This document shows positions 54,049 to 63,753 of a DNA stretch of 64,000 nt, one piece after another. A program made the translations under genes and the position numbers. This DNA is from DATCMU01 sp036563245 (lineage in GTDB: Bacteria; Pseudomonadota; Alphaproteobacteria; Rhizobiales; Devosiaceae): NCBI GenBank assembly GCA_036563245.1, contig DATCMU010000009.1:21696-85695 (forward strand), given 5' to 3'. Position 1 is the stretch's first letter. Each line of letters starts with the position of its first letter. The notes beneath the pieces are model-generated. The model saw only the letters and a list, made by a program, of their open reading frames with translations. It did not search any database and was not told the origin of the DNA.

Positions 54049-56526
54049 CTACCTTTCTGAAACAGGGACTCTCCAAATGTCTTCAGCATATTGTCGCATG
54101 GTCCGATCGGAGGAGAACCAGCCAAGATGGGCCGTGTTCCTGATCGCCATTGAATACCACTTGCGTTTGTCGTTCCAGAGACCGTCGATCTTGCGCTGCG
54201 CGGCGGCGTAGGCATCGAAATCGCGCGCCACCATGAACCAGTCATGATCGTAGACGCCCGAGACCAGATCGCGGTAGCGGTCCCGGTCATCCGGCGAGAA
54301 CACGCCGCTGCGGATCGCGTCCAGCGCCTCGCGCAGGTCCCTGGAACCGTCGATTGCCGCGCGCGGCGACAGCCCCCGCGCCCGCTTCTCATGCACTTGG
54401 TCCGCCGTGAGCCCGAAGATCATGATGTTTTCATCGCCCACATGGTCGCGCATTTCCACATTGGCGCCATCGAGCGTGCCGATGGTGATCGCACCGTTCA
54501 GCCCGAGTTTCATGTTGCCGGTGCCGGACGCTTCCATGCCCGCGGTTGAAATCTGCTCGGAGAGATCCGCGGCCGGAATGATCGTTTCGGCCAGGGTGAC
54601 GTTGTAGTTGGGCAGGAACACGACCTTGAGAAGCCCACGCACCGCCGGATCGTTGTTCACCACCGCGGCCACGTCATTGATCAGCTTGATGATCAGCTTC
54701 GCCGTCCAGTAGCTTGGCGCCGCCTTGCCCGCGAAGATCTTCACCCGGGGCACCCAGGCCTTTTCCGGATGAGCCCTGATGGCATCGTATTGCGCCACGG
54801 TCTCGACGATGTTGAGAAGCTGTCGCTTGTACTCGTGGATCCGCTTGATATGGATGTCGAACAGGGCATCGGGCGAGACGCCGATCCCCAGCCGCTGGTG
54901 GATGAGTTCGGCCAGCCGTACCTTGTTGGCCCGCTTCACCGCGGCGAACTGCTTCTGGAAGTTCGGATCCTCGGCATGCGCGTCAAGGCCCGCCAGCATC
55001 TCGGTATCGTCGAGAAAGCCGGGGCCGATCCGACCGGCGATCAGCCGCGTGAGGCCGGGATTGCTCTGGAACAGCCAGCGGCGCGGCGTAATGCCGTTGG
55101 TCTTGTTGTTGATCCTGTTTGGAAACAGGATGTTGAGATCATGGAACACCGTCTGCTTCATCAGTTCGGTGTGCAGGGCGGAAACGCCATTGATGCTGTG
55201 CGATCCCACGAAGGCCAGTTGCCCCATGCGCACCCGCCGGCCGGCATGCTCGTCGATCAGCGACACGGCCGCGATCTGCTGGTCGTTGAAGCCCTTGTCG
55301 CGCCGCGCGACCGTCAGGACCTCGGCGTTGATTGCATAGATGATCTGCATGTGCCGCGGCAGGAGGCGCTCCAGCAGCGCCACCGGCCAGGTCTCCAGCG
55401 CCTCGGGCAGAAGCGTATGGTTGGTATAGGAAAAGACCTCGGTGGTCATGCGCCAGGCATCGGCCCATTCCAGCCCGTGCTGATCGATCAGGATGCGCAT
55501 CATTTCGGCAATCGAGATGGCCGGATGCGTGTCGTTGAGCTGGACCGCCACCTTGTCGGGCAGCGTTTCAAGATCGCCATATTGCTGGATATGGCGCCGG
55601 ACGATGTCCTGCAGCGAGGCGGACGAGAAGAAATACTCCTGGCGCAGCCGCAATTCCTGCCCTGCCGGGGTGGAGTCCGCCGGATACAGCACCTGCGTGA
55701 TCGTCTCGGCCCGGGCGCTCTCGGCCAGGGCGCCGACGTGGTCGCCGGAGTTGAACTTGTCGAGCAGCAGCGGATCGACCGGCTGCGCGCTCCACAGGCG
55801 CAGCGTGTTCACGCGGGCGCCGCGCCAGCCCACCACAGGCGTATCGAATGCGACCGCCAGCAGGTGCTCTTCGGGTTTCCATTCGTGCCGGAGCGTACCA
55901 TCGGGCTGCGAAACGGCTTTCACATGACCGCCAAATCCGATCTCGTAGGCGCTCTCGCGCCGCTCGAATTCCCAGGGGTTGCCGTGATTGAGCCAGGCCT
56001 CGGGCAGTTCCACCTGCCAGCCGTCCGACATTTCCTGGCGGAACAGCCCGTGCACATAGCGAATGCCGTAGCCGTATGCGGGTATCTCGACAGTCGACAT
56101 GCTTTCGAGAAAGCACGCTGCCAGTCGGCCAAGCCCGCCATTGCCAAGGGCCGCATCCGGCTCGAGTTCGAAGATGCTGTCCAGCCTGACGTCGAACGTC
56201 TCGAGCGCCTCCCGGACCTGGTCGAGAAGACCAAGATTGCTCACCGCATCGCGCAGCAGCCGCCCGATCAGGAATTCGAGCGACAGGTAGTAGACGCGCT
56301 TGTCCGAGTTGCGCCAGCTCTCGCGCGTCGACTCCATCCATGCATCGATGATGTAGTCACGCACCGCGCGCACCGTGGCGGCGAGCCAGTCGTGCGGACG
56401 AGCCACGATCGGATCCTTGCCCACCGTATAGGTGAGTTTTTCAAGGATCAGCGCCGCGAGCTTCTCCGAGGTCGTCTGCCGGGGTTCCGGCCGGGGACCA
56501 TCATAAACGATTGGCTTCTGGGCCAT
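54049..56526 (-). CDS. glgP: Glycogen phosphorylase GlgP
   Basis: 825-residue GT35 enzyme that releases glucose-1-phosphate. The substrate region DAALGNGGLGRLAACFLES, and EASGTGNMKLGLNGAITIGTLDGANVEM holding the pyridoxal-phosphate Lys, are clear. First gene of the glg operon glgP-glgB-glgC-glgA-pgm-glgX. I start at MAQKPIVYDG (56526, AAGG upstream); the preceding 31 residues of the longer frame are not family-like. Confidence 0.97.
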   Translation of the reverse strand: MAQKPIVYDGPRPEPRQTTSEKLAALILEKLTYTVGKDPIVARPHDWLAATVRAVRDYIIDAWMESTRESWRNSDKRVYYLSLEFLIGRLLRDAVSNLGLLDQVREALETFDVRLDSIFELEPDAALGNGGLGRLAACFLESMSTVEIPAYGYGIRYVHGLFRQEMSDGWQVELPEAWLNHGNPWEFERRESAYEIGFGGHVKAVSQPDGTLRHEWKPEEHLLAVAFDTPVVGWRGARVNTLRLWSAQPVDPLLLDKFNSGDHVGALAESARAETITQVLYPADSTPAGQELRLRQEYFFSSASLQDIVRRHIQQYGDLETLPDKVAVQLNDTHPAISIAEMMRILIDQHGLEWADAWRMTTEVFSYTNHTLLPEALETWPVALLERLLPRHMQIIYAINAEVLTVARRDKGFNDQQIAAVSLIDEHAGRRVRMGQLAFVGSHSINGVSALHTELMKQTVFHDLNILFPNRINNKTNGITPRRWLFQSNPGLTRLIAGRIGPGFLDDTEMLAGLDAHAEDPNFQKQFAAVKRANKVRLAELIHQRLGIGVSPDALFDIHIKRIHEYKRQLLNIVETVAQYDAIRAHPEKAWVPRVKIFAGKAAPSYWTAKLIIKLINDVAAVVNNDPAVRGLLKVVFLPNYNVTLAETIIPAADLSEQISTAGMEASGTGNMKLGLNGAITIGTLDGANVEMRDHVGDENIMIFGLTADQVHEKRARGLSPRAAIDGSRDLREALDAIRSGVFSPDDRDRYRDLVSGVYDHDWFMVARDFDAYAAAQRKIDGLWNDKRKWYSMAIRNTAHLGWFSSDRTMRQYAEDIWRVPVSER

Positions 56527-56678
56527 GTCGCCTTCTCTGCAGTCATTGCGATGTTCCCCTCTGGCGGTAGATTGGCACGGCGGGAAGTATCTTGCAAATC
56601 CCGTGAGATGGCGGGACACGCGTTCTGCTGCGGATTTTCCAAAACGTTTCGATTTTCCAGCGGCTCACAACCGCCGGC

Positions 56679-58130
56679 TCACCCCGCGGCGCGCGCCTCG
56701 GCGGCCTCGCGTTCGATCCACTCCATGCCCCCAAGCGCTTCCACCAGCGGTCCGATCCACGGCTCGTAGCGTTTCCAGCGATTCGCCGAACGCCTGTTGA
56801 TCGGCTGCCGGGCCTGGAACTTGCTCGCCGTGCGGATGATCCTGTCGGACTGTTCAGGGCTCAGGCACGCCTCTTCAAACCCAAGATCGAGAAAATCGAG
56901 CACGCGCGTGATCCCTGCCTCGGGATCTTCAACGAGATTCTCATAGCTCACGTCGAGGATGGGAAGGCCGGTAATCTCGCGCCAGCCTGCCATCGCGCCG
57001 ACGATGTTGTGATAGTGCTCGCCCAGCCACTCCAGCTTGCTGCCATATTCCATGCCCCGACCGAAGCGGACAAAGAGGTTGGAGATGCAACTGTCGAGTG
57101 GATGCCGGCGCATGTAGAGGATCCGTGCTCCCGGGAAAAGTCGCGAAATCAGCCCCAGCCGCATCGCGTTTTCTGGATTTTTGTCGGTGAAGAATCGACG
57201 TCCCGCCATTTGCCCGGTCATGTGATCGAGAATGACATTGGCGTTCTCTCGATAGATTTGAACCGGAACATGCCGCAAGGCGGCAACGCGGTTGCCCATA
57301 TATCCACGATCCTCGCGCAACCAGCGCATCAGGGCATTTTCGACCTGCCCGACAAAGTGCAATTCGCCAGCCGCAAACACCTGCGAGTGGCGGCCCAGCA
57401 TTGTCTCCAGTAGTGTCGTTCCCGACCGCGGCATGCCAACGATGAAGACAGGCGCCTTGCTCTCTACCCCGCTGGTGGCAATGCCCGAGAGCCCATCTCC
57501 CCTGGCGAGACGCTGGATCTCGGCAAGGTCGGCCCGCTCCGAGGCCATGTCATATGGCCTGACCGACGCGGCCCGTCCCGCAAAGGCATATTTCATTGCC
57601 AGATCGTACCGACCCAGGTCGTCGAACGCCTTGGCAAGACCGATGCAGGCCACGCTCAGGCGTTCGCCAGTCAGAGCGCCGCCGTCGGCCAGCTCTTGCA
57701 TCGCCTTTAGCGTATCGTCTTCGTCGGTATAGCGGCGGCTGTTTGCCAGCTGCGCGAATGCCCCAACATCGGTGGGGTCGCGTTGGAGCAGGAGCCGGCA
57801 TTGGGCAGCCAGTTCGTCAAAGTCGCCCGCCGCCGAAAGCACCGTCACATAGGCGTGCCTGATGTTGGTACCCTCGGGCAATCGGTCCACCGCGTCTTTG
57901 AGCGCAATCAGAGTTTCCGCAGTCCTGTCATCCGCATTCCGGCGCCACTCTGCAAACGCCAGGCCCGCGAGCGCAGTGGGATCCCCAGGCTGGCGCTGAA
58001 GAACCCACCGGAACACCTTCATGGCGTGGTCCCTGTTTCCCGCGCTCAACAGCCGCCACGCCTCGACCGTGGCGGCCTGAATATCGCCTCGTTTGTTTTT
58101 TGTCTCCATTGCGTCCCAATGCATTCTCAT
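56679..58130 (-). CDS. TPR-sulfotransferase family protein
   Basis: 483 residues. Residues about 10-215 form TPR-like helical repeats (LLSAGNRDHAMKVFRWVLQRQPGDPTALAGLAFAEWRR and similar). Residues about 230-470 are a PAPS-dependent sulfotransferase domain with the 5'-phosphosulfate loop VFIVGMPRSGTTLLETML and the 3'-phosphate region RILYMRRHPLDSCIS. Acceptor unknown; such proteins sulfate polysaccharides, lipids or proteins. ATG at 58130, with a second candidate seven codons in. A distant relative lies at 62104. Confidence 0.88.
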   Translation of the reverse strand: MRMHWDAMETKNKRGDIQAATVEAWRLLSAGNRDHAMKVFRWVLQRQPGDPTALAGLAFAEWRRNADDRTAETLIALKDAVDRLPEGTNIRHAYVTVLSAAGDFDELAAQCRLLLQRDPTDVGAFAQLANSRRYTDEDDTLKAMQELADGGALTGERLSVACIGLAKAFDDLGRYDLAMKYAFAGRAASVRPYDMASERADLAEIQRLARGDGLSGIATSGVESKAPVFIVGMPRSGTTLLETMLGRHSQVFAAGELHFVGQVENALMRWLREDRGYMGNRVAALRHVPVQIYRENANVILDHMTGQMAGRRFFTDKNPENAMRLGLISRLFPGARILYMRRHPLDSCISNLFVRFGRGMEYGSKLEWLGEHYHNIVGAMAGWREITGLPILDVSYENLVEDPEAGITRVLDFLDLGFEEACLSPEQSDRIIRTASKFQARQPINRRSANRWKRYEPWIGPLVEALGGMEWIEREAAEARAAG

Positions 58131-58176
58131 CGTTTCAAAGGCAAGGCGGAACTCTGCTGGAGCACCTCAAAAGCCT

Positions 58177-58620
58177 TCAATCCTGCGGAGCGATGGCGCG
58201 CTTCAGGGTGACCTTCACCTGGCCCGCTTCGTCTTCGAATATACCGGATATCTCATCGGCCCCTTCCCCTGGCAGCGGGAGCGTAAGGCTCGCCGAATAG
58301 ACTTCAGGATGCGTCTCGTCATTCGAATAGAGCATCATCTCCAGCACCACGCCGCCTGTATCGGTGGATTTCTCCACCGCCTCGTATCCGACAACGTCAT
58401 GGGTTGGAGAAGCCACCCAGCCTTCGGCAAAAACGCCCGTGCGGGTTTCGGCAGTCACGGAGAAGTCGCCAAATTCGCTGCCATCGGGTCCGCTGATTAC
58501 CCAGTACCCCGCAAAGGGCACCTGGTCGAAATCGAGCCGACCGGCATCCTGCGCCAATGCCGGCCCACTCAGCAGCACGCCCAGGACACAGGCCAACAAC
58601 CAATTGCTCCACGCTTTCAT
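58177..58620 (-). CDS. Exported protein of unknown function
   Basis: 147 residues: signal peptide (about 1-23, cut after PALA), then a beta-rich mature domain (LDFDQVPFAGYWVISGPDGSEFGDFSVTAETRTGVF, VVLEMMLYSNDETHPEVYSASLTLPLP, IFEDEAGQVKVTLKRAI). No recognised family. GGAGG eight bases before the ATG at 58620 supports this start. Overlaps the tiny gene upstream by four bases (ATGA). Confidence 0.7.
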   Translation of the reverse strand: MKAWSNWLLACVLGVLLSGPALAQDAGRLDFDQVPFAGYWVISGPDGSEFGDFSVTAETRTGVFAEGWVASPTHDVVGYEAVEKSTDTGGVVLEMMLYSNDETHPEVYSASLTLPLPGEGADEISGIFEDEAGQVKVTLKRAIAPQD

Positions 58621-58811
58621 CTGCCGGCCTCCGCGCGCATGGGATCGAGGATATAGCCCCTTGCTTGCCACCATTGCGGCCTGAAATCAGCATCAAAATC
58701 GCCACTTTGTGCGCGCCCGTCCCAAAAAACATCCTTGCCATCGCGCAATCGGACAGGCACCGATAGCTCGAAGACCATTCCCGCCGCAGCGAATTGATGA
58801 GGTGCATTCAC
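58617..58811 (-). CDS. Tiny ORF coupled to the exported protein (doubtful)
   Basis: Up to 64 residues, aromatic-rich (MVFELSVPVRLRDGKDVFWDG, FRPQWWQARGYILDP). The only support is the ATGA overlap with the exported-protein gene. The GTG start at 58811 would be two bases from the divergent nucleoside-hydrolase start, which is implausible for two promoters; an ATG at 58778 gives a 53-residue form. Could be a remnant of a larger gene. Confidence 0.35.
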   Translation of the reverse strand: MNAPHQFAAAGMVFELSVPVRLRDGKDVFWDGRAQSGDFDADFRPQWWQARGYILDPMRAEAGR

Positions 58812-58813
58812 AA

Positions 58814-59755
58814 GTGCCGCGCAAGATCATTATCGACACGGACCCCGGACAGGACGACGCCGTCGCCATTCTGACCGCACTTGCCTCGCCCGAAGATTTC
58901 GAGATTCTGGGCATCACGACGGTTGCCGGCAATGTGGGTCTGGCGCAGAATACAAGGAACGCACTCAAGGTTGTCGAACTCTCCGGCCGCACCGATGTCC
59001 CGGTTTATGCCGGTTCTTCGCGTCCGATCCGCCGCAAGCTGGTCACCGCCGAACACGTACATGGAAAAACGGGGCTGGACGGCCCCGATCTGCCCGAACC
59101 CGGCATCACCGTGGCGCCCGGACATGCGGTCGACTTTCTTGTCGAGACCCTGCGCCATCGCCCGCCCGGCGAGGTCAGCCTTGCGACCCTTGGTCCGTTG
59201 ACCAATATCGCCCTGGCGCTGATCAAGGCCCCCGAGATCGCCGCGCGCATTGGCGAGATCGTCATGATGGGCGGCGCATATTTCGAAGTCGGCAATATCA
59301 CCCCGGCCGCCGAGTTCAACATCTATGTCGATCCCGAGGCGGCCGATGTCGTGCTGCGCAGCGGTGTCCCGATAACCATGGCTCCGCTCGACGTCACGCA
59401 TGGCGCACTCACCACCCCACCCCGCCTTGCGCGGTTCGCGGCATTGGGCAATCGCGCCGGACAGGCGGTCGCTGCCATGCTCGATTTCTCCGAGCGCTTC
59501 GATCTCGCCAAATACGGGGCACCCGGCGCGCCATTGCACGATCCTTGCGTGATCGCGTTCATGCTCCGGCCCGACCTGTTCGAGGGTCGCCAGATCAATG
59601 TGGAAGTGGAAACGGCAAGCGAGTTGACCATGGGCATGACTGTGGCCGATTATTGGCGGATAACCGACCGGCCGAAAAACGCCTTCTTCCTGCGCAGTGT
59701 CGATGATGATGGCTTCTTCGAGCTTCTGACGGAGCGATTGGCCCGCCTGCCCTGA
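58814..59755 (+). CDS. Inosine/uridine-type nucleoside hydrolase
   Basis: 313 residues. The calcium-binding signature DTDPGQDDAVAI is at residues about 8-19, followed by TTVAGNVGLAQNTRNALKV, VPVYAGSSRP, the HGKTGLDG motif, and AEFNIYVDPEAADVVLRSGVPI with the second Asp/Asn cluster and HDPCVIAF near the end. Hydrolyses nucleosides to base and ribose; base preference unknown. GTG start at 58814; AGG lies upstream. Followed 40 bases later by an aldo/keto reductase in the same direction. Confidence 0.93.
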   Translation: MPRKIIIDTDPGQDDAVAILTALASPEDFEILGITTVAGNVGLAQNTRNALKVVELSGRTDVPVYAGSSRPIRRKLVTAEHVHGKTGLDGPDLPEPGITVAPGHAVDFLVETLRHRPPGEVSLATLGPLTNIALALIKAPEIAARIGEIVMMGGAYFEVGNITPAAEFNIYVDPEAADVVLRSGVPITMAPLDVTHGALTTPPRLARFAALGNRAGQAVAAMLDFSERFDLAKYGAPGAPLHDPCVIAFMLRPDLFEGRQINVEVETASELTMGMTVADYWRITDRPKNAFFLRSVDDDGFFELLTERLARLP

Positions 59756-59795
59756 AAAGGCTGGGCGAGCTTGCGGAACAATCCTGGAGAAACAA

Positions 59796-60848
59796 ATGGA
59801 ATACAGGCTTCTCGGCCGCTCCGGCCTGAAAGTTTCGGTGCTGACCATGGGCACGATGACCTTCGGCAATCGGCCCGCCGGTTCGCCGGTCGCATCCGTG
59901 GGACTGAGCGAGGCGAAGCGCCAGATCGACATGTGCCGGGCCGCTGGCGTCAATCTGTTCGATACAGCGGACATCTATGCCAACGGCGCCTCGGAGGACA
60001 TTCTGGGCGAGGCGTTGCAGGGACATCGGCACGACGTGCTGATCGCCAGCAAGGTGCGCTTCCCCACGGGCGACGGACCGAACGAGCGCGGGTTGTCCCG
60101 TCACCACATCATTGCGGGCTGCGAGGCGAGCCTGCGCCGGCTGCGCACCGACTACATCGACCTCTACCAGGTCCACGAATGGGATGGGCTCACCCCCCTT
60201 GAGGAAACACTGGAAGCGCTCGACGCCCTGGTCCGCTCGGGCAAGGTGCGCTACGTGGGCTGCTCGAATTTCTCGGGTTGGCACCTGATGAAGGCGCTCT
60301 GGACCGCCGACCGCGAAGGACGCGTGCCTTTCGTGAGCCAGCAGATCCACTACACGCTCCAGGCGCGCGAGGCCGAATACGAACTCGTGCCGATCAGCCT
60401 CGACCAGGGACTGGGCATCCTCGTCTGGAGTCCAATCGCGGGCGGCCTGCTCTCGGGCAAGTTCCGCCGCGGCCAAAGCGGCCCGGAAGGCGCGCGGCAC
60501 ACCGCTGGCTGGAAAGAGCCGCCGATCCGCGACGAGGACAAACTCTATGACATCGTCGAGACCCTGGTTCAGATTGGCGAAGCCCATCATGTCTCCGCTG
60601 CCCGGGTCGCCCTTGCATGGTTGCTGCAGCGGCCGGGCGTCACCTCGGTGGTCATCGGCGGGCGCAACCAGGCACAGTTCGAGGACAATCTCGCTGCCGC
60701 CGATTTGAAGCTGGCGCCGGACGACATTGCGCAGCTGGACCAGGTGAGCGCCCCGCCCGTCATCTACCCATATTGGCACCAGGCCACGACCGCTTCCGAC
60801 CGCCTGTCACCCGCCGACATTGTTCCGCAAGGGGCGGTGGAGCGCTGA
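59796..60848 (+). CDS. Aldo/keto reductase
   Basis: 350-residue NADP-dependent TIM barrel. The catalytic tetrad is intact: Asp and Tyr in LFDTADIYANGASEDILGEAL, Lys in VLIASKVRF, His in YQVHEWD. The cofactor end GVTSVVIGGRNQAQFEDNLAA is typical of the general AKR12/13-like group. Substrate unknown. GGAG before the ATG at 59796. Probably co-transcribed with the nucleoside hydrolase. Confidence 0.92.
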   Translation: MEYRLLGRSGLKVSVLTMGTMTFGNRPAGSPVASVGLSEAKRQIDMCRAAGVNLFDTADIYANGASEDILGEALQGHRHDVLIASKVRFPTGDGPNERGLSRHHIIAGCEASLRRLRTDYIDLYQVHEWDGLTPLEETLEALDALVRSGKVRYVGCSNFSGWHLMKALWTADREGRVPFVSQQIHYTLQAREAEYELVPISLDQGLGILVWSPIAGGLLSGKFRRGQSGPEGARHTAGWKEPPIRDEDKLYDIVETLVQIGEAHHVSAARVALAWLLQRPGVTSVVIGGRNQAQFEDNLAAADLKLAPDDIAQLDQVSAPPVIYPYWHQATTASDRLSPADIVPQGAVER

Positions 60849-61187
60849 ATCGTTCCTCGACGGCCAGTGCGCCCTGTTTCTGCGATTGAACAATCCGATG
60901 TACGAATGCGCGTCCGCCAGTCGGCCATATCGCTCGTCTTCTTGATCGGTAGCGGACCAATTATTAGACCGTTCCACTCAACGGTCGACAGCGGAAGAAT
61001 GTTGCGTTACCGCCACAGCCCCTCAAAAAACGACAGATTCACCGTTCATCATGCCGGCACCTATTGTCGCAGCAGTATTATTTCCATCATACTACCCCCG
61101 GAAGTTTGGAGTCGGGATTTGTTTGTGGTTCCGACAACTGTCATCAGCGCTCATGCGTTGCGTTGAAAGTTCCAGGGGAGACTGAAA
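60849..61187. other. 339-base intergenic region upstream of the outer-membrane barrel gene
   Basis: AT-richer than its surroundings. It has a seven-base hairpin (60967-60973 with 60980-60986) and a GGGGAG ribosome-binding stretch before 61188. I see no ORF, no clear operator and no terminator for the upstream gene. Confidence 0.6.
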
Positions 61188-61997
61188 ATGAATTTGCGGA
61201 AGACTTTGATGATCAGCGCAGCCGTGGCAGCGCTGACCGCGGCGACAGCGGGCAGCGCGATGGCTGCTGGGCCGACCCTTACCAATCCTTATGTGAGCGT
61301 GTTCGGAGGATACGCGATGGGGAAAGGTACCGTTAACGCCAACGGGTTCGACTACGATATCAACAACAGCAACAACAATATATTCTATGAATTTCAGGAC
61401 GTTATCGGCAATGTAGGGAACGGTTGGCTGCTGGGCATGGCAGTTGGCGCAAACCTCAGCGATTCTGTGCGCGGCGAAGTGGAAATCTCCCACGCCAGGC
61501 TTGAGACCAGTACATCTGGAATGTATACTGAATATAATAGCTACAATAACGGCAATAGTATCTATAATTACTACAACACGACAAACGTCGCCAAGGACAA
61601 TTTGAGCGCCACATTCCTGATGGCGAACCTGTGGTATGACATCGACATGGGGTCATCCATTACGCCGTATATCGGCGGTGGCGTCGGCGCGGCGTATGTC
61701 GATGGGCATTTCTATGGAAACTTCAACGGCAACAGTGACCCGGCGAACTACTACGACTTGCACGCGTCCGGTTGGGCGCCTGCCTTCCAGGTCGGCGGCG
61801 GTTTGAAGGTGGCAGTATCGCCAAACATGGACCTCGACTTTGGCTATCGCTACAAACAGGTGGTAGACGTCGGAGTTTCAACAAGCACCGACTCCGAGGT
61901 AGAGTCCTATACGGACGATATTTCGGGTTACCGGGCAGACAGCAAGATGAACTTTGGCGTCCACGTTCTTCAGGCCGGCCTGACGGTGCATTTCTAG
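61188..61997 (+). CDS. Outer-membrane beta-barrel protein (Omp25/31-like)
   Basis: 269 residues: signal peptide (about 1-26, GSAMA-A), then an eight-strand OmpA-like barrel: LTNPYVSVFGGYAMG, GWLLGMAVGANLSDSVRGEVEISHARLE, LSATFLMANLWYDIDMGSSITPYIGGGVGAAYVDGHF, FQVGGGLKVAVSPNMDLDFGYRYKQ and a C-terminal LQAGLTVHF ending in Phe for BAM recognition. The loop at about residues 105-125 is strikingly Asn/Tyr-rich (EYNSYNNGNSIYNYY) and AT-rich in codons. Followed by a strong terminator. Confidence 0.9.
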   Translation: MNLRKTLMISAAVAALTAATAGSAMAAGPTLTNPYVSVFGGYAMGKGTVNANGFDYDINNSNNNIFYEFQDVIGNVGNGWLLGMAVGANLSDSVRGEVEISHARLETSTSGMYTEYNSYNNGNSIYNYYNTTNVAKDNLSATFLMANLWYDIDMGSSITPYIGGGVGAAYVDGHFYGNFNGNSDPANYYDLHASGWAPAFQVGGGLKVAVSPNMDLDFGYRYKQVVDVGVSTSTDSEVESYTDDISGYRADSKMNFGVHVLQAGLTVHF

Positions 61998-62020
61998 TAT
62001 CGCACGAGATACGGTAGAAA

Positions 62021-62046
62021 GGGGCAGCTCGCGCTGCCCCTTTTTT
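62021..62046 (+). terminator. Intrinsic terminator of the outer-membrane barrel gene
   Basis: Eight-base stem GGGGCAGC (62021-62028) with GCTGCCCC (62033-62040), four-base loop, then TTTTTT. It is 24 bases past the stop. Confidence 0.95.
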
Positions 62047-62103
62047 GTTTGTGACATGAATGGGAGCGGCGATTGAGTGGCTCCACGGGCGGCAGGATGG
62101 CCT

Positions 62104-63753
62104 ATGCTGGATATTGAGATCACAACCGACGATTTGCTCGCACCATTTCAGGTCTATTCGGCGCTCCCGCTCGGGCTGCCGGCATACTACAACGCCCTTT
62201 CCAAATCCTCCGACGAGATTCTCAGGGTCGGCGCCTATGCCGCGCTGCTGGACCTCATGGAAATCAGGCGCGACCAATGGGATGAGATCGTAGACTTGTC
62301 CATTTACGGCGCGATCCGGATACGGGCAGCGAACTTCTTCAGAGCAAACTACAACTATGACTATGTCGACAAGGTGCTCTCGAAGTCATCACCTCCTGAA
62401 GCGCATTCGCTCGGAGAAAGGAGGCTTAGAGCCGATATTGCTTTGGACTATGAAGCCTTGCTGGAAATCGAGCGGCAAGCATTCCTGGAAGAGGGGCGGA
62501 TTGAATCACTGCGCGCCGCCTCGATCAATGCAGAGTTTGCAAACGGTTGGAAGCCATCGGCACAGTGGCTGATCCGTGCAGTCGTCCTCGGCCCGATGGA
62601 GGCGACGTCAGCGACAAGTCTGTGCAAGATGCTGCTATTTGCGAACCAGTATGAGTACGTGCAACAACTTATTCAACTGTTCAACACGTACAAACTCTAT
62701 CCAACCGTAAGGACAGTGTTTGCTGCGGCTCTCGCGCTCCAGGCGGGTGACGCCAAGGCATGTCTCAGGCTATCGCAATCAGTGCAAACCGACCGCGCAC
62801 GGCCGGTTGAGAGCTATTTGTTGGGCCTTCGTGCAAGCGCCTGCGAAAAACTTGAGAGATATCGAGACGCCTATAACTGGTACCTGCGCCAAAACAAGGC
62901 CACAAGAAATCCCAACATAGATCCGGCCAACTTCACCAAGCAGATTGAGCGGAGAATTCACACGCCAATTCCAGCGCTTCCCGATGATCCAAGGACTGAC
63001 TTCCATATGATGGTGGGCTTTCCGCGATCCGGCACCACCCTCTTGGAAAACGCGCTTGCAACGCACCCGCTCATTGAGACGTTCGAAGAAATTCCGTCAA
63101 TGTCCAGTGCTCAGGCCTTCTATGACCGTGGTCTTTCCGACGCCGGGTTGACCGAGGACAGTGTCGAGGCCGGACTGGAAGCCAGGCGCCGGTATTACAA
63201 CGAAATCGATCGCCGTAGATCCAAAAAAGACGCAGTTAGTTTTGTAGACAAGCTTCCGATACGATCCGGAGAGGCCGCGATGCTTGTCAAACTCTTCCCA
63301 AAGAAGAAGTACATATTTTCGGTACGCCATCCGTTCGACGTCGTCTTGAGTTGCTTCAAGCAGGATTTCAAACCAAATGTTGCAATGGCGAATTTTCACA
63401 CAATTCCCGATGCCATACGCGTCTACGATTTCGTGATGAAGCAGTGGTTCTCGGTATATTCAATGGATGATGAGCGCGTGCACTACCTGCGATACGACGA
63501 ACTCGTGACCGACTTCGAAAAGCAGACCCGCAGGGTTTGCGATTTTCTCGGAGTGCCATGGGACAGCAAGATGCTGGGTTTTGCCGAGGCTGCGGAGACT
63601 CGCAAGGTCAAGACACCGAGTTACCAGAAAGTACGCAGCGGCCTGCAGATTGGCGTACAGTCTTCTTGGCAGAACTACCGGTTTCTATTCGAAACCAGGG
63701 AAGCCGAACCTCTTCGCAAGTGGGTCGAATTCTTCGGATACGACACCAACTGA
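62104..63753 (+). CDS. TPR-sulfotransferase family protein, second copy
   Basis: 549 residues. The N-terminal 300 residues are helical repeats of TPR type. The sulfotransferase domain starts near 305 with the PAPS loop MMVGFPRSGTTLLENALATHPLI and continues with KKYIFSVRHPFDVVLSCFKQDF and YDELVTDFEKQTRRVCDFLGVPW. Weakly similar to the gene at 56679. More AT-rich than the glg genes. The ATG at 62104 is preferred to a GTG nine codons earlier. Acceptor unknown. Confidence 0.87.
   Translation: MLDIEITTDDLLAPFQVYSALPLGLPAYYNALSKSSDEILRVGAYAALLDLMEIRRDQWDEIVDLSIYGAIRIRAANFFRANYNYDYVDKVLSKSSPPEAHSLGERRLRADIALDYEALLEIERQAFLEEGRIESLRAASINAEFANGWKPSAQWLIRAVVLGPMEATSATSLCKMLLFANQYEYVQQLIQLFNTYKLYPTVRTVFAAALALQAGDAKACLRLSQSVQTDRARPVESYLLGLRASACEKLERYRDAYNWYLRQNKATRNPNIDPANFTKQIERRIHTPIPALPDDPRTDFHMMVGFPRSGTTLLENALATHPLIETFEEIPSMSSAQAFYDRGLSDAGLTEDSVEAGLEARRRYYNEIDRRRSKKDAVSFVDKLPIRSGEAAMLVKLFPKKKYIFSVRHPFDVVLSCFKQDFKPNVAMANFHTIPDAIRVYDFVMKQWFSVYSMDDERVHYLRYDELVTDFEKQTRRVCDFLGVPWDSKMLGFAEAAETRKVKTPSYQKVRSGLQIGVQSSWQNYRFLFETREAEPLRKWVEFFGYDTN

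Noticed and set aside
54769..56769. A 666-codon open frame on the plus strand opposite glgP
   Set aside because: Shadow of glgP; no family similarity and no ribosome-binding site.
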